Below, piece by piece: positions 6,901-14,466 of a stretch of DNA of 37,254 nt. The DNA comes from a virus: positions 1-37,254 of the IMG/VR virus record IMGVR_UViG_3300037069_001561; one strand, written 5' to 3'. Both the position numbers and the translations under genes were made by a program. Below the pieces are notes generated by a model. The model had not been told where the DNA came from, did not search any database, and was given only the letters and a program-made list of their open reading frames with translations. The first letter of the stretch is position 1; each line of letters starts with the position of its first letter.

Positions 6901-9900
6901 GGTCAGGCCCAGCAAGTCGGACGGATCATGGGTATCCAGCTGGCTGACCGAAAGCATGTTGCGGTCACCCACCACCGTGCTGTGGATTCGCGCATCGAGA
7001 CCGCCGACGCGCAGGCCGCGCGATCCATCATCGAAGTGATCCACAAAACCACGCTGGCCGCGCGCGCCCAGGTAGGTTGAGGTGGTGATATGGGTGTCGT
7101 CGTTGAAGGTCGCTGTCGGCGTTTCCATGCCGCGCAGGCTGACGCGGCCATCGCGGATGTCGGCGTAGTTCTTGCGCACCATCGTTTCGAGGTCATTGTC
7201 CGTCCAGCCCTTGACCGCCTCGCGCAGCAACGGTTGGCTCTTCATCCATGAGCGCAGCGCGCCGATGATCTTGTTCCACGTGGAACGTGTGTCGGGCGTG
7301 TCGGCTTTTTCCGACAGCGCGGCCAGGTACTCGTGGGCGTGCAAACGCGGTTCGCGCGGGCCGAACGAAGCCTCGTAGGTGCTTTTGATGTCCTTGTAGA
7401 GCGGCTTGTCCTTGATGGTGTTGTGGATCGAGTCAAGAAAGTCTTCATACTTGTCGCCGAACGCGAAGAGCATGCCACCGTGGCCGACCATCTCGTGCAG
7501 CATCACACGGGTCGCGTCGGCCTTGTCGCGCAGCGCATCGGAGAACAGGTAGGCTTTGCCGTTGTAGTAGACGCCGCCCATGTCGATGTCATCGGGCAGG
7601 CCCACGTCCTGTGTCCACTGGCGTACCGGATGATCCTCGGGCAGTTCGCGCGGAGAGTGCAACACTTCGATGTGGCCGGCACCCTTCCATGTCGCTGCCA
7701 GCGTGCGCGCGTGCGCCACCAGCATGGCATGGTGCGCCGGGTCATCCTTCAGGGCTTTGACGGCACCAGCGGCACCGGCTTGATTGGCAGCTGCTTTGCT
7801 GACTGAATAGGCGGCGTCACCTGCTTGCCCTTGGGTGCCGGCTTGGTCGTTTTGGCCTTTGGTTTCATGGTTCACCTCGCTCGTTTGTGATACAGTATCA
7901 CTACCACTATTGACGGAGGATGCCGCCGTGGAGTTCTTTGATTTGGGTTCGGATGACATTCCGGTCGTCCGCTTCTCGCCGGGTGGGCCGACCTTCAAGG
8001 TGTCCACCGGGGAAGCGGTGCTTGCCTGGGATCGGTCGTTGGCGCCGATTTCCCGAACCGCGTTCGACAAGTTGCTTGACGAGTTCGGTTTGCGATCCAA
8101 GTTCGAGGCGTTGGAACGCGCCCACGCTTCGTCGTAAAGCGCGTTCATGCGGTCGTTCAGCACGCCGGCTTCCGGCGTGTTTGGATCGAGTTCGCGCCAG
8201 CGTTTATAGAGCGCGTGGCCCTGCGATTCCTTCGCTTCGAACAGCGAGCGGACGTGGAACTGCACCTCGGACTTGACGCCGTGCTTGTCCTGCAACACCA
8301 CCTTGCCATCGCGGTAGCCGTGCTCGTTGTCCAGTGTGTCGGACTGGCTCACCACTGTCTGCTTGGATCGGGCGATCCACTTCGCCATGCCCGCGCGCGC
8401 TTGCTCCGGTGTGTCATACACCAGCGTGGCGCGCAACAAATCCTTGATGCGGGTTGGGTCTCCGGCGTAGTCAGTGACCGCTTTCTGCTCGGCGCGGGCG
8501 CGCCCTTTCAGTGGCGCTTCAATGTGCATTACCGCGCCGGTGGCGTCGGCCGTGTCGCGCACCATCGCGTCGAACTTCGGCTTGTAGCGCGCCGCTTCCG
8601 AATACAGGGCGGTCAGCTGCTTGGCGCCATCGCCCTTCAGGATGCCCTTTTCGGCGGTGAACGATTCCGGCCCGGCCTTGTCCACCACCACGCCGGGCAG
8701 GCTCTTGACGCCCAGGGAGCGCGCTATCGCCAAGGTGTCGGCGCCCTTCAGCACTTCGAAATTGCCGTTGCCGATGTCGCGCAAGGCAAGCTCCTGGCGA
8801 CGCGGCACTTCGCCCTTGGCGGCGCTCATCATCAGCTTGCGTGCCGTGTCCTGTGCCGAGACATCGTAATTGGCGTGCAGCTTGTCCAGCGGCACCATGA
8901 CGGCGCCCTCGGCGTCGTTGCGCACGTAGGTTCGGCCGTCCGTGAGGTCTGGCTTGCGGCGCAGCGAGGCGTACACCGGACGCTCGCTGCCACCAAGGAA
9001 CTTTCCCGCACCCGCCGACGATCGCAGTTGCCCGTCCTCGTCGCGCGTGACGATGTCGAGCGCGCGGAAGTCGGACTGCAACATGGCCGACGCCAGGTTG
9101 TTCGCGTTCCGCAAATCGGCCTTGTTGGTCACGATGATGCCGGCGACAGCGTTGCCGCGCGTCATGTCGCGCGACACGCGCAGGAAGCCGGTGTCGGGAT
9201 TCCCGGTGCGAAGGTTGCCCATCTCGGTCTCGCTCATGGGCATCCAGCCGACCACCTGGTGACCGTGATCGAGCATGATGAGGCCTTCCTGGTTGCCCTT
9301 GACGTTCTCCTTGACCCAGTCCAGCGCATCGCGCGGGTTGGCGAACTGCACGCGATCCTTGCCGAGAATCTTGCGGTACCGACGCTCAAGCATCGGCACC
9401 TCGCTGCTGCGCGAGGCGGCCGTGACGTGCTGCGCCGAGTCGGCCCGGCCGTCCTCGAACAAGCTTCCACCGATGCTCTTGTAGTAGCTGGCCTTGGTTG
9501 ATCCGGGCGCCACCACGATCATGCCGTGCGCTTCAATGCCGGTCTCTTTCAGCAGGCGTTCCATCTTGCCCGTGATGGCAAGGTCGGCGGCGCTTTGCTG
9601 CACGCGACCACTGGGATGGTTGTGCGCGAACCAGACGTTCCGCGCGCCAGGCACGTCGGCGATGGTGCCAATGAAGTGGCCGCTGTGGACGCCAGACTGG
9701 TCAATCAGGCCGACCGTGTGACGCACCACCGCCAGCGGGCGGCCGGCCTTGTCGGTCACCACGGCGAGCACCTGCTCCTGCGGCGACTTGCGCAGCGGCG
9801 CGATGATGTGCGCGGCATCCTGCCAGGTCTTCACCTGCTTGACGCCAGACTTGAAGGTGCCAGTGCTGACTAGCTTGGCGTGTTGCAGGAGCTTGGTGGC

Positions 9901-12900
9901 GTAGCTGGGGTTCCCGGCGTGCGGAGCTTCACTGGGGGTGAAGAGGTCGATTTGGTCGGGATCAGTTCGGTCAATGGCTCGCCGTCCACCTTTTGCGGCG
10001 GCCGGGGCAGATACACCAGATTTCCGTAGCTCGGAGAGTTTTCCATAGGATACTGTATCACCTTCGGCAACCTTCGCGAGGTCAATCTGTTCAGGCCGTT
10101 TACCATCGAACAGGCCACCGTCGCCGGTATCTTCCTTGCCGCCCACCTTGCCGTTGCGCAGCGCATCCTTGGCGCGGGTCGCCGCATCGAGACGATCGGC
10201 TGCTTTGGGGCCGCCGAACATGTCGCTGGACGAAGTGCGCTCATCGACCACTGGAACGCTATCCATTCCAAGCTCTTTCGCCATGACTGCACGATGGCGC
10301 CCATCTTCCTTTCCATTGGCGTACAGGTGTAACGGATCAAGGCTACCGCCCTTGCGCACGTGATCCTTTAGAGCCTCAATGGCGTCGCGCGATTCCTCGT
10401 CAATATCCAGTGGCCGGGCTGCGCTCAAAAACGCATCCGGCGTCATCTGCGTGATCGGCTTGTTTGTTTCGGCATAGCGTTTGCCAGCTGGCGCAAGCGG
10501 GTATTTGGCGCCCGTGGCCGCATCCTCGGCGTCATGCTTGGCCTTGAGCTTTTCGTAATCGGCGTTCGCCAGTTCGAAATTGCCCTGGTGCTTTTGAATG
10601 ATCGCGTTGACTTCCATGCCACGCTTCCACTCCTTCGTGGTCGCGAGTTCATCCATGCGGCCTGGGTCGGCTTCGGTGTAGTTATCCCGGCCCGCTTCGA
10701 TCGCCGCTTCCTCGGCGCTATTGAACACAGCGTGCCCACTGAATCCCTTGCGGTCGAAGTGTTGCAGCCGATACTTGCCGCCGCCGTCGGTGTCGGGCAT
10801 TACCGTCGTCCAGCGATCCTCGCCAGGAACCTTCAGGGTGGTGCCGTCGCCGTGCTCGGCGAACGCATCCAGCGCCGCCCGCTGCTTGTCGATCTGCTTG
10901 CGATGCGAGGCATAGACTTCCTTGTAGAAACCATCGCCAGCATCCGCCCGCTTCTTGTAGTCGGCCAGCCGTGCTTCGTCGGCGGCGAGCGGGTCTGGCT
11001 TGCTCGCCTTCATGCCAAGCTCTTGCCGGATCGCCTCTACCTTGTCCGGATCAGTGGCCCAGTTCTCCCACTCGTCGCGCTCGGCCTTCAGCTGCGCAAT
11101 GCGCTGCGCCAGCGCCTTGGGGTTGTGAACGTCGATGCCTTCCTTCTTGGCAAGCTCCGGGCGCTTGCTGGCGCCAGTGATCGCCGCCAGGCGTTCGGCA
11201 ATGTCGCGCTGGTGCTTGCTCGCGGCGCCAGCCATTTTGATGCCGTCCTGAATGGCGCTGTCATCGAAGCCGAACATGTCGCCACTGGCTTGGCTCGGCG
11301 CCATCGTGCGCACCGCGTGCATGGTGTTCACGGCAGTGGTGATCGACTTGCCATCCTGAAGCAGCTTCATGCCGAGCGCCTGCATCTTCTCGTCGCCAGG
11401 CGCGGCCTTGGCTATTTGGACGGCGGCTTCGTCGGTAATCCGGTCGGCACTATGCGCGGCAATGAGTTCAGGACTTCCTTGTGTCGCGATGGAGTAAGCC
11501 CGTTGGCCCGTCGATCGCGCCAATAGTCCGCGAGCGAGGGCGGTTTCTTTGACGGCTGGGTTTTGGAAATACTGGACATAGTCTTTTACCTTTCCTTGAC
11601 CATCGCGGATATTCAGTTCTGCATCCAGCGAGGCCGCGTGGTCGGTGGTGAAGCCTTCACTCTCGCGATAGATTTGTGCCGGGATCGTTTTCTCGCCACT
11701 GCGCTTGGCGAGGTCGAAGCGGTGGCGGCCACTGATAATCTCCATGCGGCCGTCATTGCGTTCCCATACCTGAATCGGGCCGGTGCCGCGCCGATCGTAT
11801 TTGCCGCCCAGTGGTTCCACCACGCCATCGTCGTTGGCGCCACTCTTGAACTGCGGCACGTCCTTGGAGAGCGACAGCTTCTCCAATGGAACCTCGGTAA
11901 TCGGGAAGTCGGTGTGATGCGCTTCCGGACTGGGTTGGCGCAAGTGCTCCTGCGGCATGCCCGATACCGGATGCGGCGGCACGTCCGGCCCGGCGTTGAG
12001 ATACCGGACGAACTTCGCCCGATCCATCATCGTCACGTCGCTTTTGCCGTTGGGCACCAGTTTACTAGCCATGCCAGGCGGGTACTGGCGCGAGTACACC
12101 TGCAAGGCTTCGGCGCGGCTCTTAGCGCCCATGACCACCTTGACTTGGTCGTCGCTGCCATCGGGCTTGTGCTGGCGGATGACTGCCACCGGGCGGGTGT
12201 CATCGTGCGCATTATGGGTGAGCAGCACACCCACCGGATTGCCGTCGCCAGCCTGGGTGCCAGGGATGTAGCCGGCATGGGCACCTTGAATCTTGCGCGA
12301 TCCCGACGGGCCTTTGCGTACCGCGCCATCCGGGGTTGTGATGCGCACGCGCACGTCGCCCTTGTCGCTTTTGAACAGCACGCCACCCTTGCGGTAGTTG
12401 CCTGCGGCAGCCTGCGCCGGTGTCGGTTCAAGGTAGGTATCGCCTGCGGCGGTGTCGATCGCCGCCTGCGCATCGTCAGGCGCAGTGCCGTGGGCCACCG
12501 TGATGTTCCCCTTGGCATCGACCGGCAGCGACACGCCGGACTTCGCCAGCGAGTCCACCACGGCAGCGGCGCGCGGGCTGCCCGACTGGCTTACGGCTTG
12601 ATCTTCTTCACTCCCATTGTCGATGAGTCCGGACGCATCATCGCTCCCACCTTCGGCATCGCTCCCCGCTGCGGCTTCGTCCCCTGCCCCAGTCCCAACA
12701 TCGGCGATAGGTTTTTCTGCTTGACCAGCGGCGCCATTTTGATTTTCGGTGTCTGTGCTTTCATGCTGTGCTCCATTGTCCGGCCGGATGCCGGTAAGGT
12801 CTTCAATCCGCAACGCGATCGGCGCCACCACTTCAGGGTGGCCCATCACGGTCAGGCTGCCATCATCCAGGCGGTAGGGCACCACGCTCATGGATTGCAG

Positions 12901-14463
12901 GGCCGCCTTGACTTGCGGCGTGTCGGGGTAGTTGATCTGCGTGAAGTCAGGCCGCGCATCCTTTTGCAACGCAACCTGGGTCAGCGATCCATCCTTGTTG
13001 AAGTCCTCGCCGTGCGCATCCTCGATGTAGTCGGGCACCTTGCGCGCGTCCACGGTCTCGTACAGCGCATCGCGCAGCTGCAACATGCCCGGCTGTGGAT
13101 CGGAGAACGCCCACCGATTGAGCTTGTTCATCTCCACCGGCGGCACCACCTGCTTGGCGCGCGCCAGCACGTTGCTGACTTCCGCTGCCATGCGACCGGT
13201 TGCCACCTGCGACGCCTGATCCTTCATCGCCGCGCCGTAGGCGTTCCAGGCGGCATTGGAGCCGGCTTCGGCCGAGTACGAGGTCTTGGCGTAGTCCTGC
13301 GCTTCCTCCGGTGTCATGTCATAGGCGGAGTCGAAAATCTCGCGGTAGCGCGACGACTGCTGCATCAGGTCTTCGTGCGTCGAATTGAGCACGTCCTGAC
13401 TGGCCTTGGTGCCGACGGCAGCGGCATCCAGCGCGCTGCCGGACAGGCCGCTGATGGCGCTCAACTGGGTCGCCAGGCCGGCGGTCTGCTGTGCCGCCGG
13501 GTCGCCCGCTTCAGCCTGGCGCTGCACGGCATTGAACCGTTGCGCCACGACGTTAGGGTCTTCCTGCTCGGCGGCATGGAACGCGCCGCCCATGACCGCG
13601 CCGAACAAGGTGTTCTGCGCGGCGTCGCCCCACGAGAAGTCGGTTTGCTTTGGCGACGACATGTTGCCAACGTCGCGTTGCAGTTCGCCGCCGGTGAAGC
13701 CTGATGCAGCGCCAGCGCCCAGGCGCTGCAACAGCGGGCCATCCATGCCAACCGGCATGGCGTTGGTCAGCGTGGTGATGCCAGCGTCGTTCAGGCCGGC
13801 GACGGTTGCACGCAACGGATCGCCGGTCTGGTCGTATACCTTTTCGCCGGTGTCCAGGCCGCCTTCCGCTGCCACTGGCGCGCTGGCGGCGGCCGACTTG
13901 GACAGCGCATTGCCAGCCATCTGTGCGCCTTGGCTGATGGCATCCTCGCCAGCGCCCACCAGTTCTGGCACTTCGGTGGCGCCACCGCTTGCCAGCATCT
14001 CCGTCAACTGGCCGCCCATGTTGCCGGCCGCGAAGCCGAGGCCGCTGGCGGTCGGGTGCGCCGCGTCGTTGCCGTAGGCCTCGTTGCGCGCCAGCATCTG
14101 GTTGGCCGGGTCAACGAAGTTGCGGAACGCGGCATCCTGCAAGCCGGTCTCGGGCTGGTCGCTGAAGCTCGAATGGATCGAGTCACCGAGCATGCCCATG
14201 CCAGCCAGGCCGAGACCCAGGTACTTGTTGGCCTGAAGGAAAGGATGCGCGACACCGGCACCGATCGCATTGCCCGCCGAGGACGCGGCGCCCACGATGT
14301 TGTCGGCGCCCACTTCCAGCTTGTCGGTCAACGTGGTGTTGGCCGGGTCATCGAACTTGTCGAACGGGTTTGGCGCTGGCGCTGGTGCGGATGCTGATAC
14401 TGGCGCTGGCGCCGATGCGGCCGACGGCGGCGCATCGTACACGTCGAACGGATTGGCAGACAT
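3988..14463 (-). CDS. Giant polyvalent virion protein (3491 aa)
   Basis: This last gene of the late operon starts at ATG 14463, 3 bases after the upstream stop. The N-terminus carries two NPFD motifs (NPFDVYD, NPFDKFD), then an Ala/Gly-rich region. Recognisable parts are: a ParB-like motif SGRHR at 911-915; a second GRHR motif at 1388-1391; a RadC/JAB region with the full JAMM metal motif HNHPSGRVQQSAAD (H1614, H1616, D1627), followed by a similar degenerate copy (~1690-1800); a third ParB-like region (~1855-1930); a RelA/SpoT-like region (~1935-2110, with D2008 and Y2050); a zinc-protease motif HEMVGH (2323-2328); and a C-terminal region like LPD38 of large polyvalent proteins (~2980-3180). 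Such proteins of phages and conjugative elements are thought to enter the new host with the DNA and act on its defences and physiology. Its place after the internal virion proteins agrees. It lacks the RNA polymerase motifs of the similarly sized phage N4 enzyme. Ejection is inferred. Confidence 0.85.
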   Translation of the reverse strand: MSANPFDVYDAPPSAASAPAPVSASAPAPAPNPFDKFDDPANTTLTDKLEVGADNIVGAASSAGNAIGAGVAHPFLQANKYLGLGLAGMGMLGDSIHSSFSDQPETGLQDAAFRNFVDPANQMLARNEAYGNDAAHPTASGLGFAAGNMGGQLTEMLASGGATEVPELVGAGEDAISQGAQMAGNALSKSAAASAPVAAEGGLDTGEKVYDQTGDPLRATVAGLNDAGITTLTNAMPVGMDGPLLQRLGAGAASGFTGGELQRDVGNMSSPKQTDFSWGDAAQNTLFGAVMGGAFHAAEQEDPNVVAQRFNAVQRQAEAGDPAAQQTAGLATQLSAISGLSGSALDAAAVGTKASQDVLNSTHEDLMQQSSRYREIFDSAYDMTPEEAQDYAKTSYSAEAGSNAAWNAYGAAMKDQASQVATGRMAAEVSNVLARAKQVVPPVEMNKLNRWAFSDPQPGMLQLRDALYETVDARKVPDYIEDAHGEDFNKDGSLTQVALQKDARPDFTQINYPDTPQVKAALQSMSVVPYRLDDGSLTVMGHPEVVAPIALRIEDLTGIRPDNGAQHESTDTENQNGAAGQAEKPIADVGTGAGDEAAAGSDAEGGSDDASGLIDNGSEEDQAVSQSGSPRAAAVVDSLAKSGVSLPVDAKGNITVAHGTAPDDAQAAIDTAAGDTYLEPTPAQAAAGNYRKGGVLFKSDKGDVRVRITTPDGAVRKGPSGSRKIQGAHAGYIPGTQAGDGNPVGVLLTHNAHDDTRPVAVIRQHKPDGSDDQVKVVMGAKSRAEALQVYSRQYPPGMASKLVPNGKSDVTMMDRAKFVRYLNAGPDVPPHPVSGMPQEHLRQPSPEAHHTDFPITEVPLEKLSLSKDVPQFKSGANDDGVVEPLGGKYDRRGTGPIQVWERNDGRMEIISGRHRFDLAKRSGEKTIPAQIYRESEGFTTDHAASLDAELNIRDGQGKVKDYVQYFQNPAVKETALARGLLARSTGQRAYSIATQGSPELIAAHSADRITDEAAVQIAKAAPGDEKMQALGMKLLQDGKSITTAVNTMHAVRTMAPSQASGDMFGFDDSAIQDGIKMAGAASKHQRDIAERLAAITGASKRPELAKKEGIDVHNPKALAQRIAQLKAERDEWENWATDPDKVEAIRQELGMKASKPDPLAADEARLADYKKRADAGDGFYKEVYASHRKQIDKQRAALDAFAEHGDGTTLKVPGEDRWTTVMPDTDGGGKYRLQHFDRKGFSGHAVFNSAEEAAIEAGRDNYTEADPGRMDELATTKEWKRGMEVNAIIQKHQGNFELANADYEKLKAKHDAEDAATGAKYPLAPAGKRYAETNKPITQMTPDAFLSAARPLDIDEESRDAIEALKDHVRKGGSLDPLHLYANGKEDGRHRAVMAKELGMDSVPVVDERTSSSDMFGGPKAADRLDAATRAKDALRNGKVGGKEDTGDGGLFDGKRPEQIDLAKVAEGDTVSYGKLSELRKSGVSAPAAAKGGRRAIDRTDPDQIDLFTPSEAPHAGNPSYATKLLQHAKLVSTGTFKSGVKQVKTWQDAAHIIAPLRKSPQEQVLAVVTDKAGRPLAVVRHTVGLIDQSGVHSGHFIGTIADVPGARNVWFAHNHPSGRVQQSAADLAITGKMERLLKETGIEAHGMIVVAPGSTKASYYKSIGGSLFEDGRADSAQHVTAASRSSEVPMLERRYRKILGKDRVQFANPRDALDWVKENVKGNQEGLIMLDHGHQVVGWMPMSETEMGNLRTGNPDTGFLRVSRDMTRGNAVAGIIVTNKADLRNANNLASAMLQSDFRALDIVTRDEDGQLRSSAGAGKFLGGSERPVYASLRRKPDLTDGRTYVRNDAEGAVMVPLDKLHANYDVSAQDTARKLMMSAAKGEVPRRQELALRDIGNGNFEVLKGADTLAIARSLGVKSLPGVVVDKAGPESFTAEKGILKGDGAKQLTALYSEAARYKPKFDAMVRDTADATGAVMHIEAPLKGRARAEQKAVTDYAGDPTRIKDLLRATLVYDTPEQARAGMAKWIARSKQTVVSQSDTLDNEHGYRDGKVVLQDKHGVKSEVQFHVRSLFEAKESQGHALYKRWRELDPNTPEAGVLNDRMNALYDEAWARSNASNLDRKPNSSSNLSNAVREIGANDRSQASTASPVDTLKVGPPGEKRTTGMSSEPKSKNSTAASSVNSGSDTVSQTSEVNHETKGQNDQAGTQGQAGDAAYSVSKAAANQAGAAGAVKALKDDPAHHAMLVAHARTLAATWKGAGHIEVLHSPRELPEDHPVRQWTQDVGLPDDIDMGGVYYNGKAYLFSDALRDKADATRVMLHEMVGHGGMLFAFGDKYEDFLDSIHNTIKDKPLYKDIKSTYEASFGPREPRLHAHEYLAALSEKADTPDTRSTWNKIIGALRSWMKSQPLLREAVKGWTDNDLETMVRKNYADIRDGRVSLRGMETPTATFNDDTHITTSTYLGARGQRGFVDHFDDGSRGLRVGGLDARIHSTVVGDRNMLSVSQLDTHDPSDLLGLTRFAGEEGKDGVLIGKQDVSRGTLEASGIPFRETPGHFELPASQGQDSPMYSLRNRAKGDAKVEEILKRTIAHSEYNLNPWDRMQQMMRDIRDHIVTGDTALDLKQSYVDALASIAKLERNITGGNLLDASESAYKAAWMAKNNEQITAGVMKLGVPSYVKGSFVPVDGRKGLMEIFKPLYHNTPDGKPLDALWEGYAYAKRAQELIQQTNADGTPREKLMSQDDIDTMLSLEKQYPQFKQVLDDYTAFNHQLLDLAVDRGAMSQDTADLWKQNSYVPFYRALDEKGNAEGEKWRSGKSLSGKKVTSMRLHGSARQAEPIIENIIKNAGAVLDKVYSNEAMRRVVAVANGVGMERLKLPGSPVNLSVGDIEKTLAKIGMHVGGKNESGRYTHYVPKEDMDKLVSFFKLSKPVGPDVVSVMEKGRPVYYRVTDPLLLRSITAFTDVGKFDKALGVILGVPKRLLTMGVTLDPRFMYRNMFRDGVTAWMQTGTNPNIIKGVLSSAKEVYTDGNFVNALRVAGYNGNEYFKVNEMREHLAEMHGDEKLTLLNSPKKLYHAYHRIGFVSEQTNRVTIAKHILAQGGSMAEAAWQAQNTLNFQMRGDNRAMQLLIRAVPFMNARIQGLNRLYEGIRGRDVVDGGQKRAVMSFLLKAAALTTASTLLAVHNEQDPRFQRIPEASKDMYYHFFVGDQHFMLPKPFELGSLLGTLPERALRVMQGKDTKKIFVQSIDRMLFSIFQFDPTPQVVAPYIQDQENQDSLTNNPIVSQTEQDKLPTDQFKPTTSPTIKAISKALPSVAPDMLRSPDRLQHLVQGYTGTIGTYALMMADAVARATGHSPAAPASRYGNSAIGALEGTFGLGDANTDPRTKYLQALYDAQSTADKTATTLRDYIKTGRIDEAKALINDNKTPLAYRATIHTIAKEMSVIRSAENAVYQSPTMTAQQKRQRLDSLNATRVKILDKLGPMLDMINDY
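6835..6850. promoter_or_regulatory. parS site 1 (ParB-binding site), exact consensus
   Basis: TGTTCCACGTGAAACA matches the universal bacterial chromosomal parS consensus TGTTNCACGTGAAACA at every position. Chromosomal ParB loads on such sites as a CTP-dependent clamp. The site lies within the giant gene, at codons for residues ~2538-2543. Binding by a host ParB is inferred from the sequence. Confidence 0.75.
7272..7287. promoter_or_regulatory. parS site 2 (ParB-binding site)
   Basis: TGTTCCACGTGGAACG contains the perfect palindrome GTTCCACGTGGAAC, the core of the parS form described for Pseudomonas. It lies 437 bases from site 1. The two sites are read in different codon phases of the giant gene (one encodes VSRGT, the other RSTWN), so shared protein sequence does not explain their similarity. 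Confidence 0.65.
7887..7901. promoter_or_regulatory. Palindrome, possible operator of nested antisense gene
   Basis: GTGATAC-A-GTATCAC is a perfect 7+1+7 inverted repeat, 13 bases before the GGAGG ribosome binding site of the antisense ORF at 7928. A near copy (GATACTGTATCACC) occurs on the + strand near 10050. A repressor-binding role is possible. However, both copies encode Asp-Thr-Val-Ser in the same phase of the giant gene, so a coding explanation is also possible. Confidence 0.3.
7928..8137 (+). CDS. Putative small gene nested antisense in the giant gene
   Basis: On the strand opposite the giant gene, a GTG start at 7928 follows a strong ribosome binding site (GGAGGA, 7915-7920, 8-base spacing). 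The 69-residue product (starts MEFFDLGSDDIPVVRFSPGG, ends in a TAFDKLLDEFGLRSKFEALERA helix) has balanced, protein-like composition. The giant protein across the same DNA (residues ~2109-2180) is a Ser/Asn/Thr-rich linker between the RelA/SpoT-like and HExxH regions, so the + strand may carry the constrained coding sequence here. A palindrome lies just upstream. I do not recognise the family. It may be a chance ORF, but the site, composition and location are better than for other antisense frames here. Confidence 0.35.
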   Translation: MEFFDLGSDDIPVVRFSPGGPTFKVSTGEAVLAWDRSLAPISRTAFDKLLDEFGLRSKFEALERAHASS

Positions 14464-14466
14464 GCG

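Noticed and set aside
11563-13704. Long + strand open frame (713 codons) antisense to the giant gene, and similar ones at 4831-6096, 8215-9501 and 10534-11526
   Set aside because: They are Arg/His/Val/Leu-rich mirror products of a GC-rich coding strand, have no ribosome binding sites or recognisable domains, and oppose a protein with clear domains.
3988-14463. The giant protein as an N4-type virion RNA polymerase, because of its similar length
   Set aside because: No T7-like polymerase motifs (for example R-x-x-x-K-x-x-x-Y-G) were found; the recognisable regions are polyvalent-protein domains instead.
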